NCBI GenBank assembly: GCA_019633425.1
Contig: WSUB01000026.1
Coordinates: forward strand, 186,001 to 250,000
Length of the DNA: 64,000 bases
From: Tulasnella sp. 424
Taxonomy: Eukaryota; Basidiomycota; Agaricomycetes; Cantharellales; Tulasnellaceae
Direction: 5' to 3'
Shown: piece by piece, positions 33,265-44,376 of the stretch
Numbering within the stretch: position 1 is the stretch's first letter
How the letters are laid out: each line of letters opens with the position of its first letter
Program-made: the position numbers and the translations under genes
The notes under the pieces: model-generated
The model's database searches: none
What the model saw: the letters and a program-made list of their open reading frames with translations, nothing else
What the model was told of the DNA's origin: nothing

Positions 33265-34781
33265 ATGACGGCCGTGGAGAAAGAAAAGGCGAGCAATTGC
33301 CTCCATCGCCATCGGCTGCCACAAGTTTGCTCACTTTTCGCGCTTTTCAGGGCAATGCTTCATTCAAAGCAGGCAAATTCGCTGACGCTGTGGGCCATTA
33401 TAGCGCGGCGACCTTCATAGACAGACAGGACGGACCCAAGTTTGCCGTTGAATCGAGTCGCAGCGTACTTGAAGTTGGACAAGTGAGTGCGTTGATTTTT
33501 TCGTTAATTTCCCGGTGGATGACTTACGACCTTGCGATGAATAGGTGTGAAGACGCGGAGAGAGATTGTTCAGCAGTGCTTGGGTTGCCGTTGGGCAAGA
33601 ATAATTTGAAGGCGTCGTTTAGACGGTACCAGGCTCGGATGGCTTTGGGGAAGAAAGGTGATCCTGAGCAAGGTGTGTATCCCGGTCGTCCCGTTTCGGG
33701 ATTAGCTGAGGTCACCGTTGACCGGTTACCTGAGACGGAGTTACGAGCAGCCATAAGGATCGAATCCCAAAACGAGGCTTTTAGGAAGGAGTTGCAACAA
33801 TTTCGAAGTTTCGTCGAAGGGCCGGCCCCAGCGCCAAGTCCTTTAGCAATCCCAAGCACGAAGTCATATCGACGCCGTACCCCATTGCTATTGTGGGAGG
33901 ACGGTGCTCTTCGACTCTAAGCACGACTGCTCCATCTACGAAGACGTCCAAACTTTCGGAATCTCAATCGTTGTTGAATGCTATTTCGTCTCGACCAATG
34001 AAGACCTCGGAGTCTGCCGATGAAGCAACTGCAACGCACCATTTCAGCGACTCTTGACTCATCTACTAAAACCCCGCGACCCAGAACTGAGACGAGGGAG
34101 ATGAACTGTCACAAATTCGGAGGTGGTATCTTCTGTTACAAACGTCAAAGGGATCCTCAGCCGAGCTCGCCTTCAAATTCAGACGTACCCCAAACCCCAA
34201 AACCTCTTTCGTCATCCAGCGCGACCATTCCGCCGGAAAATATGAGGATTATTGAAACGTCATCCAAACCTTGGGCCTATCATCTTCACAGACTGGACCG
34301 AAGGTCCCCGCTATTCACTCGACTATGGAATGCCGAGCCTTCGGTTGAAGGGGGTTGGCAATTGATCAACGTAAGTAGGGTGCATGACTCTTGATTCGAT
34401 ATTTTCCCATGTCGTGACTTTTGCCTCCGTCCGGTGCTTAGTGTCTTCCGGCTTATTTCACCAGATCAGCTGCCCAAACTGTTCTCGACCTTTTCGGAGC
34501 CCGGCCTGGTCATGGATATGGTTAGACCGTTTGATGATATTCTGTCTTATCAGCTCCTCCTGGGTTTCTGCCTCCTGGAACCTCCGCTCCCCGAAATGCA
34601 AACGCTTTCACTGGACGATTCCGCACAGAATGTCGTGAGGGATTACATACCAGCCCTACCAACCGTCCCTCGTTTCGAGTCTGTTCGTTTATTTTTGAGT
34701 AAACCGGAGAAAGAGGCGGTCCGGAAATCAGTTGACCGCCTTCCAGACGCACGAGAGATCGCTGCATTATGGGGAGTTTAG
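33265..34781 (+). pseudogene. RPAP3-like pseudogene (block B)
   Basis: Colinear with 26295-27821. The TPR exon carries an insertion near 33420 that shifts the frame (FIDRQDG instead of FMDRTDP), and the linker frame closes near 33920. The C-terminal RPAP3_C exon is still open (34434-34781, ends EIAALWGV), but the protein cannot be made intact. Confidence 0.82.
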
Positions 34782-34837
34782 ACGCAGATCGAGTCACTGA
34801 GATGTCATTGTAATAGGTAATACGTACCCTAATATTA

Positions 34838-35308
34838 CAGCTGTTTGCAAAAATGATGACATTCGAGGACGAAAAGAATAAAAGAAGGGATCGGGAAGGA
34901 GTCCCGTTTGGTCCCGGGTGTCGTCCTTCACCCCAAAAGGGAGGTGTGACCGCAGCGTCACACCTGTCACTATTTGTGAAGCTGGGCTCCCTCGATGCGT
35001 CGTCGTCGTGGGTCTATCATTTACATGTAAAGTAAAATACAAGTGGCAAGGTCTTTCGCTCATTTGGGTAGTGGTCGTTATTATCCGGTCAGCGATGATG
35101 AGAGGGAGATGTTTCGAGATGGGTTGGAGAGGGGCGAAATGACACCCGAGTTGAACGTGACATCTCCCTTTTGGGATCTCGACACCGTGACTATTCTGTG
35201 ATAATCCCCAAGTAACACCACCCCAATCCCGGTTCTCTCTATCCCTCTCTATCCTCTCTATCTTCTCTATATTCTTTTTTCCTCCTGTCATCATTTATGC
35301 AATAGCTG
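34838..35308. mobile_element. MITE, 471 bp, with terminal inverted repeats and TA target duplication
   Basis: Present only in block B; blocks A and C lack it at the homologous site (27870 and 41690). The ends are inverted repeats: left CAGCTGTTTGCAAAAATGAT, right end read in reverse CAGCTATTGCATAAATGATG. Similarity continues inward to about 45 bp (AAAAGAATA). TA is duplicated at 34836-34837 and 35309-35310, while the empty site in block C has one TA. No transposase is encoded. TA target and short inverted repeats fit a Tc1/mariner-type non-autonomous element. Confidence 0.8.
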
Positions 35309-35344
35309 TAATCCCACCGGTTGACTGGATGTGCATTCCGCCGA

Positions 35345-36231
35345 GACAAGCTAGTCAGTGTTCGTCTGGTTTGAACCACGCGCGCGTGGCGCCTTGCAAT
35401 CCACCGTTACCGCTCACCTCGTACCAAACCCAGGGACGGCTAATAACACGCAAATAGTTTAGTTTGAAATAAGAAATTAAGCGCTCAGCGCTCCTTAGTT
35501 GAATTTGTGGAGAGATATGACAAATCTAGCAGTCGCAAAGATTGGGATCATTTTGTGGTTGGCCGCGTGAAGATCGCAGTGATATCGATCGCGTGAGGTT
35601 GCCTCCTGGCAACTACCCGTAACCCCCTTCACCATCTCGTGTAGCATGCTTGACATTACGGTTAGAAGAAACTCTCAGAGAAAAAGGAACAAGACATTTC
35701 GATATCGGTCGAGTCGGAAAGGCGGAATTACTCGGGCAAAGAGGGAGCCATCTATCGAAGCCTTACGAAAGCCAAAGCCAACCTTCACTGTCCCTCCACC
35801 TCCTACCGGTGCAAGCGTGTAGACATTACGACTGCCGGGAGCTAGAGTCCCTTAACTCCGGCTAGTTCCGATATGTCCCCGGAGCGCTCAACACGTGATG
35901 GGGAAAATCCCTCCACTTGCCCAACAGACGTCTCCGTGGCTTGTCCAACAGGATCTGACGGCCTAATTTCAATTTGAAGCAGACGGTCGCATTTCCAAAT
36001 TAATCCCTCCAAGCCATCTCTCCGTTTTCATCTTACCTTTGACCCCGCAATGGTGTTTTCGCATACACTGCATCTGGCTTAGGCTGAAAAAAATCACCTC
36101 AGACATAGTCATATTTTTGTACTTTTCTTGAAATTCCTCGGGCCCCTTTTCCTTTGACTGGCGTCAGATGGTGTTCTTGGCTCAGATTAACAGGGGGAGA
36201 GGTGGGGATCAGGGAATGATGGACGGCAAGT
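35345..36231 (+). repeat. 887-bp tandem duplication, copy 1
   Basis: Begins GACAAGCTAGTCAGTGTTCG and ends just before the same sequence at 36232. High identity with copy 2. It lies in the upstream region of C4. The small open frame inside (35650-35865) recurs at 36545-36739 with a changed end and is not supported as a gene. Confidence 0.85.
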
Positions 36232-37117
36232 GACAAGCTAGTCAGTGTTCGTCTGGTTGAACCACGCGCGCGTGGCGCCTTGCAATCCACCGTTACCGCT
36301 CACCTCGTACGAAACCCAGGACGGCTAATAACACGCAAATAGTTTAGTTTCAAATAAGAACTTAGCATTTTACGCTCCTTACTTGAATGTGTGGAGAGAT
36401 ATGACAGATCTAGCAGTCGCGAAGATTGGGATCATTTTGTGGCGAACCGCGTGGAACCACCCTGAAGATCACAGTGATATCGATCGCGTGAGGTTGCTTC
36501 CTGGCAACCACCCGTAAACCCCTTCACCACCTCGTGTAGCATGCTTGACATTACGGTTAGACAAAACTCTCAGAGAAAAGGGAACAAGACATTTCGATAT
36601 CGGTCGAGTCGGAAAGGCGGAATTACTCGGGCAAAGAGGGAGCCATCTATCGAAGCTTTTCAAAGCCAAAACCAGCCTTCACTGTCCCTCCACCTCCTGC
36701 CGGTGCAAGCGTGTAGACATTACGACTGCCGGGAGCTAGAATCCCTTAACTCCGGCTAGTTCCGATATGATGGTTGTGTGGAGCGCTCAACACGTGATGG
36801 GGAAAATCCCTCCACTTGTCCAACAGACGTCTCCGTGGCTTGTCCAACAGGGTCTATCAGTCTAATTTCAATTTGAAGCCAGACGGTCGCACTTCCAAAT
36901 TAATCCCTCCAAGCCACCTCTCCGCTTTGCTCTTACCCTTGACCGTGCAGTGGTGTTTTCGCATACACTGCATCTGGCTTAGGCTGAAAAAATCACCTCA
37001 GACATAGTCATATTTTTGTATTTTTCTTCAAATTCCTGAGTTCCCTTTTCATTTGACTAGCGTCAGATGGTGTTCTTGACTCAAATTACCAGGGGAAGAG
37101 GTGGAATGATGGGACGG
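36232..37117 (+). repeat. 887-bp tandem duplication, copy 2
   Basis: Direct continuation of copy 1. Its right end (GACGGCAAGTTGC) runs on into the conserved promoter of C4, while in copy 1 the same GACGGCAAGT is followed by the start of copy 2. Confidence 0.85.
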
Positions 37118-37193
37118 CAAGTTGCAGGAATACCCCATATCACCGTTAATATGGCGAATGGCACTCGCTCGGGGGCTCGGATGATTTCACAAG

Positions 37194-37199
37194 TATAAA
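37194..37199 (+). promoter_or_regulatory. TATA box of C4
   Basis: TATAAA in the stretch conserved with 28835 and 42682. The C4 ATG lies 262 bp downstream, farther than in C3, as in C5, leaving a longer 5' leader. Confidence 0.6.
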
Positions 37200-37455
37200 G
37201 TGCGACTCGATTCGGTTTTGGATGAGGATTCTCCAACCCCTCCTACAAAGCACCGAGTTTGATCACACTAAACCTGTAGCCGCTCCCTCTCCCTCAGCTC
37301 CCTCTCCCACAACCTTGCGCCGTTCAGCCTTGACACTACCGATATCTCGAGGTTCGTATAAAGAAAGTCTCTAGATCGTCGCTCGGACTCTTACTGTGAT
37401 CTGGATATTCTACCAGTCCTACCCCACATCGTCTGTACTCGCGATTAGCAGCAAA

Positions 37456-38916
37456 ATGGCTTCATCAACCTCGGGAAACACCCATGCTATTATAGTAAGA
37501 GCTCTTTGGAGAATTATCGTTGTAGCCATAACATTTATCATTTCTTGTTCCGTTCTGGCAGGTCGCTGTAGCCGAGGATGACCAGGGGTTAGTCCTTGAA
37601 GGAGTCAAGTGGGACCTGCCACTGATTAATGAGGAGCTTTATTGTGCGTATATCTATCTATGAGCTGTTAGAGAGCTTCGAATTAATGATATATTTAGTG
37701 AGAACTACGGAGACGCTTCATGTGATTACCGATCTCGACTACCGGGCACGCGATGACAGGACCCAAGTTCTACCTTCAACGTTACGACGTATAGTAAGTA
37801 TTTCTGGAAGCTCATACCTATTTTAGTAACTTGATTGGTTATATCGCTTTCAGGAGACTGCTATTAGAAATGTGGGCGAGGCTTTACGGCCGGGTGACGT
37901 TTGTTACGTGTATAGTAGGTTCAGCCCATTCTCGTTCAATATCCGTAGTAACTAACTTTCTCTTGCAGTAGCGGGTCATGCTATAGCCAGCCTTGATAGG
38001 ACCGCATGTGAGTACTCTGCCTAGATAACGTCCGTAGGGTCAGTTTCACTAATGATTGGGGCGACTTCAGTCATGCCCCTGCCCAACCGCGAACGGCTGC
38101 ATGGCGCTGTAAGATCCCTGATAGCCGTTTCCTCTATGTACCCGAGCTAATTTAGCGTCATCACGAAGATGCTTTCCTCCTGGCTCAGAGATGCGACTCG
38201 TAGTGGAGGTACTATGATCGTATGTTCTGTCCTTCCATCGTTATGAACTATTGCTAACTGCTTCTCTAGGCAATTGCCGACGTAGGTTACAGTCTATTTC
38301 ATCGTTTATCCGTCGCGAAGCCGACTCAACGTTTCTTCTCTTCTTTAGGTTTGCCATTCTACAGCCTTCCTGGGTGAGTGACGGACGCGACGTGGAATGC
38401 TGCTCGCAGGATAACCGTTAACGTGGATCATCTTTCAGGAATGCCCGTTATATATGATCTCAATAACGACGGCTCTATCTACTGTACCAGGAGCGGGGGA
38501 AGGGAGGCCGATTTTGTACAGGGACAAGTAGTACGTAAAGCATTTAGGAACGTTGAAACCGGGGGAGCCGCATTTCTAAGTCTTCTCCAAGGTCGTCGTT
38601 TCCGCAACGGAATATAACCAATTCGCTCGTACCATTCGTATTCAGAAAGGGGGGGATGAAGAGTATCACGGCTTTTTCACATGGGTTTTGTTCAACTACC
38701 TGAAAGGTTGGCTCAATTATGAGTGAAGCTACGTTGCTTGATGCTATTGACGCCCCTGTTTCCTCATCATTAGGAAAGTCCCGACAAGTTGACGTGGAGA
38801 AACTTCTCCTTTACCTTCGGCAGGAATGTGCAAAACATCCTCAAAAACCTCGTCCTCAAGTCTCCGCCACAACCGGAGGCCTCCTACGGCTGCCCTTAGG
38901 GCGGACGTCGACTTAG
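37456..38916 (+). CDS. Caspase-like protease C4 (clade I), catalytic dyad present
   Basis: Twelve exons keep frame: 37456-37494, 37562-37643, 37699-37793, 37854-37914, 37969-38007, 38071-38108, 38169-38219, 38270-38281, 38349-38373, 38439-38530, 38592-38706, 38774-38916; 263 residues. Motifs: HAIIVAVAED (beta1), VITDLD (beta2), GDVCYVY then IAGHA (beta3, His96), AIAD and VCHSTAFL (Cys141), late VVVSATEYNQ and YHGFFTWVLFNYL. The exon pattern equals C3 and C5 except for a shorter first exon. The companion genes of this block are pseudogenes, but C4 has no frame-breaking change in 12 exons, suggesting selection. Activity expected, specificity unknown. Confidence 0.9.
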
Positions 38917-39704
38917 GTTTTTTGTAGACGTGCACAATTATGATTAAATAAACGAGACCCCATAATCGTATCTATTCAGGACTATAATTAATCAGATTAA
39001 ATCCGCTGTAGCCGTATCCTTGTGCACGTCTAGCTTTTTGTATACTAATTTCCTCTGCTTATTTCATTTTAATCTCTTGGGAGCTAGTACGGTGACGGTT
39101 GGTCGTTGAGTCAACATGCACCGGCGTTCCTCGGCTCAAGTCAAGAACGCAGCCAAACTTTCATTGCCCTCGAAAATACAATGAAATCCCATCGTTCGGG
39201 AAGCGTTCATCCAGCCGCTTGATCCGTTCCGGGCAACTCGGTGACACCATAACTGCTCAGGGTCGTACACGGGGACAAGGCAACTACGTCCGCTTCCACT
39301 AGTACCAACCCACCAGTCCTCCCCAGGACTTTATCATTTACTCACTGAGCAGTCAGCGATCCCAAATTAAAAATGGGAGCTTGGTAGCCAACTGGGAGGC
39401 GAGATCGTCCGTTACCAGAGCTCTGTCGCTTGGTCCTTAATCCCTAATCATTTTTAGATCGGTTTGGTTGTAGGGCGTAGTTAACTCACCGGAAGGATCG
39501 ATATCCATACGATAGAGCATATAACACCGTTCAATTGTTTGAATTTGCAGCTAAACCATCTACAGAGGCGCACCCACTACAGTAGCGTGCTCCTTTCCAT
39601 GAGTATGAACCCTAAGCCGTTAGCCGACGGAGATGGATCGACTCAAATCCTTTCTCTAATACCTTCATTTGGCGTCTTCATGACTTGAACAAAGGTGCGA
39701 TAGC
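38917..39704. other. Downstream flank of C4
   Basis: Matches 30440-30990 and 44390-44960. No gene seen; AT-rich near 38940-39060. Confidence 0.5.
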
Positions 39705-39850
39705 TCCCGCAGATCGCCCTCAACTGGTGGCTCCATCGCGAGGCCTACTGGATCGTCTTCTATTTCGATGTCCATCGACTCCTCGAGCTCATTCGAATGC
39801 GCATAGGGTACAGTCAATGCGACTTTAACCATCCTGCCACGTCCATCCTA
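39705..39850 (+). pseudogene. Fragment of the DUF6699 gene (block C)
   Basis: About 145 bp matching 23590-23735 (IALNWWLHRE, then FYFDV), without the rest of the gene. Marks the left part of block C. Confidence 0.75.
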
Positions 39851-40144
39851 TTAGACCTAATTCACCCGAGCCTGAGATCCGTGCGCCTTTGTCAGCAAGT
39901 TCTATTGTTTGTTCGATTTGCCTTCACGCCTCCACACTCCAATATATTTAGCCAAAGATATGAATGAAGTACTAGGTCTGAGCCCCAGATAATGTTATTG
40001 TATATTGAAATCAAAAATCCTCAATGCTTATGACCTGTCTTCCGGGAACCCCGATCCTCCACTACCGTCAGCGAAGAACTTCCCGCCGACTGGGGCTGGA
40101 GGCCCTTCTCTGACGAATTAAATACTTATCACAGCAAGAATAGA
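39851..40144. other. Short region without a gene
   Basis: Contains a G/C-rich stretch (about 40020-40120) that on the minus strand could be a protein tail. Too short to call. Confidence 0.3.
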
Positions 40145-41638
40145 GAGAAAAGGCGAGCAATGACCTCCATCGCCATCGGCTGCTACCAGCCTGCTCACTT
40201 TTCGCGCTTTTCAGGGCAATGCCTCATTCAAAGCAGCCAAATTCGCTGACTGTGGGCCATTATAGCGCGGCGACCTTCATGGAAAGGACAGACCCGACTT
40301 TTCCGTTAAATTGCGCCGCAGCGTACTTGAAGTTGAGCAAGTGAGTGCGTTGATTTCTCATTAAGTTCCTGGTGCGTTGAATGACTTACGACCTTGGGAT
40401 GAATAGGAATGAAGACGCGGAGAGAGATTGTTCAACAGTGCTTGGGTTGCCGTTGGGCAAGGATAATGCGAAGGCGTTGTTTAGACGATACTAGGCTCGG
40501 ATGGCTTTGGGGAAGAAAGGCGATGCTGAGCAAGGTGTGTATCCTAGGTCGCCCCGTTCGGGATTAGCTGAGGTCATCGCTGACCGGTTTACCCTAGGCA
40601 GACTTACGATCAGCCATAAGGATCGAACCCAAAAACGGGGCTTTCAGGAAGGAACTAAGACACTTTCAGAGTTTCGTCGAAGCGCCGGCCCCAGAGACAA
40701 GTCCTTCAGCAAGCCAAGCACGAGGCCATAACGCCGTGTCCCCATTGCTATTGTGGAATGACACGACTCTTCGACTCTAAGCCCGGCTGCTCCACCTACG
40801 AAGAGGTCCGAACTTTGTTGTTGAATGCTATTTCGTCTCGACCAACAAGACCTCGGAGTCCGCCGATTCAGCAACTGCACGCACGATTTCAGCGATTCCT
40901 GACTCATCTACTAATCCCCGCGACCCCAAAACCGAGACTAGGGCGACGAACGGTCACAAAGTCGGAGATGGTATCTTCTGGTACAAACGTCAAGGGATCC
41001 TCCGCCGAGCTCGCCTTCAAACTCAGACGTACCCCAAACCCCAAAACCTCTTTCGTCATCCAGCGCGACCATTCCGTCGGAAAGCATCAGGGTTATTGAG
41101 ACGTCATCTTAACCTTTGGCACTATTATCTTTACGGACTAGACCGCTGAAGGTCCCCGCTATGCTGTACAACTTCACTCGACTATGGAATACCGAGCCTT
41201 CGGTCGAAGGGAAATGACAATTGATCAGCGTAAATAACGTGCATTACTCTCGATTTGATATTTCCCCTTATCGTGAATCTTGCCTCCATCCGGTGCATGG
41301 TGTCTTCCGGCCTATTCCGCCAGATCAGCTGCCCAAACTGGTCTTGACCTCTTTGGAGCCCTGCCTGGTCATGGATATGGTTAGAACGTTTGATGATGTT
41401 CTGTCCTATTAGCTCCACATGGGTCTTCCCCTACTGGAACCTCCGTTCCCCCGAAAATGCAAATGGTCTCACTAGACGATTCCGCAGGGAATGTCGTGAG
41501 AGTACCTGGCAGCCCTATCAACCGTCCCTCGTTTCGAGTTTGTTCGTTTATTCTGAGTAAACCGGAGAAAGAGGCGGTCTGGAAATTACTTGACCGCCTT
41601 CGGACACGAGGGATCGCTGCATTGTGGGGGGAGTTTAG
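40145..41638 (+). pseudogene. RPAP3-like pseudogene (block C)
   Basis: Colinear with 26310-27821 but more decayed than the block B copy: small deletions in the TPR exons (near 40250 and 40490, the latter creating a stop), in the linker (near 40735) and in the last exon (near 41555 and 41605). Confidence 0.82.
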
Positions 41639-42681
41639 ACGTAGATCGAGTCACGTAGATGTCATCGTAATTGGCCGCTACCCTAATATTAATTCCACCG
41701 ATTGAATGAATGTGTATTCCTCCGAGACAAGCTAGCCAGTGCTCGTCTGGTTTGAACCCGTCTCGTGGCGCCAATCCACCACTACCACTCACCTCGAACC
41801 AAACCTATGGAAGTGAATAGCGCTCAAATAGCTTACTTCAAATAAGAAGCTCGATCGTTTCGCGTCCCTTAATGAATTTGTAGAAAGGTATGCCAAATCC
41901 AGCATTCGGGAAAGACTGGTCATTCGTGGACCGCATGGAACCACCATGAAGATCCACAGTGCTCGTGTGAGCTACCTCCTGGCAACCCTAAAACTGCCTC
42001 GTGTAGCATGCTTGACAGCTCGGTTAGACGAAACTCTAAGAGAAAAAGGGAACAAAGACATCCGATATCGGTCGAGTTCGTAAGGCGAAATTGCCCGAAA
42101 CGGCGGAATTGGCCGGAAAGGCGGAATTACTCGGGCAAAAGAGGGAGTCAATCAAATGCCGGCTTTCACTTGTTCCTACACCTTCAGCATGGAGACATTA
42201 CGAAACACGAGATCTAGAATCCCTTAGTTCTGCCCAGTTCCGATATAATGGTGGTGTCCCTGAAGTGTTTATCACGTGATGGAGACAATCCCCCGTCCGT
42301 CCAATGGGACGTCCCCCTGCCTTCCTTGATAGTGTCCTACCATGTAATCTCAATTTGAACGCGCCGAAGAATCAATCATTCCAAGCCACCTCTCTATTTT
42401 TGCTCTTAGCCTTGACACCGCAATGGTGTCATATACACTGCATCTGGCTTGGGTTGAAAAAAGATCACCTCACATATGGTCATACCTTGCTATTTTCCTT
42501 CCGATTCCTTGGGTCCCTTATCTTTGATTCCCGTCAAATGGTGTTCTTGTCTCCCCCCTACCCAGATCACGAGGGGGGGAGGCAGGGATCAGGGAACGAT
42601 GGGAGGCAAGTTGCGAGAATACCCCATAACACCGTTAATACGGCGAGTGGCACTCACTCTGGAGCTCATATGAGTCCATAG
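41639..42681. other. Upstream region of C5
   Basis: Corresponds to a single copy of the 887-bp unit upstream of C4. It includes a short local duplication of GGCGGAATT (42100-42130). No gene supported. Confidence 0.5.
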
Positions 42682-42688
42682 TATAAAA
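42682..42688 (+). promoter_or_regulatory. TATA box of C5
   Basis: TATAAAA in the conserved promoter shared with C3 and C4. The ATG is 242 bp downstream. Confidence 0.6.
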
Positions 42689-42923
42689 GTGCGACTTGAT
42701 TCGGCTTTGGATGAGCATCCTCCAACCTTTCCTACAGTGCACCGAGTTTGATCACGCTAAACCTGTGGCAGCTTGCTCTCTAACAATCTTGTGCAGTTGA
42801 GCCTTGATACTACCGATACCTAAAGATTCGTACGAAGAAATTCTGTTGATTTGGACTCTGAAAGTGATCCGGATATTCGATCAATTCCACCCCACGTCGT
42901 CTGTATTCGCGATTAGCAGCAAC

Positions 42924-44376
42924 ATGTCTTTATCAACCCCCGCCAACGCCCATGCTATCATAGTAAGAACTCTTTGAATCATAATTCTCGTAGTCAAAAT
43001 ACTCATTATTTCTTGTTCTCTTCCCGAAGGTCGCTGTAGCCGAGGATGACCAGGGGGCCGTCCTTGAAGGGGTCAAGTCGGACCTACGACTGATTAATGA
43101 GGAGCTTTATTGTGCGTATATCTATTTATGAGCTGTCAGAGAACTTCGAGCCGATGATATGTTTAGTGAGAACAAAGAAGACACTTCAAGTGATTACTGA
43201 TGTGGAGTATCGGGCCGGCGACGACAGGACAAAGGTTTTTCCTTCAACGCTACAACGTATCGTAAGTATTAATGGAAGCTGATACCTATTTTAGTAACTG
43301 ATTTGATTATGCCACTTCCAGGAAGCTGCTATTAAAAATGTGGGCGAGGCTTTACAGCCGGGTGACGTTTGTTATGTGTATAGTAGGTTCAGCACATTCT
43401 CGTTCAATACTGGTGGCAACTAACTTTTTCACAGTAGCAGGCCATGCTGTAGCCAACCCTGATAGGACCGCCTGTAAGTACTTCCCCTAGATAACGCCCG
43501 TAAGGTCAGTCTCACTAACGAGCAGGGCGACTTCAGTCATGCCTCTGCCTAACGGCGAGCACCTTCGTGGCGCTGTAAGATCCCTGATAGCCCTTTCCTC
43601 TATGTAACCGAGCTAATCTGCCGTCATAACAAAGATTCTTGCCTCCTGGCTTCGGGATGCGACTCGTGGTGGAGGTACTATCATTGTACGTTCGGTCCTT
43701 TCATCGTCACGAACTATTGCTAACCGCCTCTCTAGGCAATTGTCGACGTAGGTTACAGTTTATTTCATTGTTTATCTGTCGCACAGGTGATTCAGCGTTC
43801 TTTCTCTTCTTTAGGTTTGCCATTCTACAGCTTTCCTAAGTGAGTCGACGGACGTAATATAGAATATTACTCGCAGGATAACTTAGATCATCTTTCAGGA
43901 ATGCCGGTTATATATGATCTCAAAGACGACGGTTCTCTCTACTCTACCAACCGCGGGGGAAGGGAAGCCGGTTCTTCACAAGGCCAAGTGGTACGTAAAG
44001 CATTCAGAAACGTTGAAACCGGGGGGGCCGCATTTCTAAGTCTTCTCCAAGGTCGTCGTTTCCGCAACGGAGTATAACCAATTCGCTCGTACTATTAATG
44101 TTCGCGAAGGAGTGTATAAGGGGTATCACGGCTTTTTTACCTGGAATCTATTCATGTACCTGAAAGGTTGGCTCGATCATGAATGAAGATACGTGATTGG
44201 ATACTATTGACGCTCATGTTCTCTTATGCTCAGGAAAGTCCCGATCTGTTGACATAGCAGAACTCCTCCCGTACCTTAGGGAGGAATGTGCTCGCCATCC
44301 AGCAAAACCTCGTCCTCAAGTTTCCGCCACGACCGCAGGCCTCCTCCGGCTGCCCTTAGGGCGGCCGTCGACTTAG
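42924..44376 (+). CDS. Caspase-like protease C5 (clade I), catalytic dyad present
   Basis: Twelve exons, each equal in length to C4: 42924-42962, 43030-43111, 43167-43261, 43322-43382, 43435-43473, 43537-43574, 43635-43685, 43736-43747, 43815-43839, 43899-43990, 44052-44166, 44234-44376; 263 residues. Motifs: AHAIIVAVAED, VITDVE, GDVCYVY then IAGHA (His96), AIVD and VCHSTAFL (Cys141), VVVSATEYNQ, YHGFFTWNLF. Differences from C4 are scattered substitutions with no indel in coding exons, while introns carry more changes and the neighbouring pseudogenes many indels. That contrast argues for purifying selection on the protein. Confidence 0.9.

Larger units (their letters stand above)
30990..39700 (+). 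repeat. Block B of the triplicated segment
   Basis: Order: SMYD pseudogene, RPAP3-like pseudogene, a MITE, an 887-bp tandem duplication, caspase C4 intact. DUF6699 itself is missing apart from its 3' flank. Confidence 0.75.

Noticed and set aside
35650..36739. Small repeated ORFs (about 65-71 codons)
   Set aside because: Repeated only because the 887-bp unit is duplicated; the frame is not kept in the copies at 28200 and 42010.
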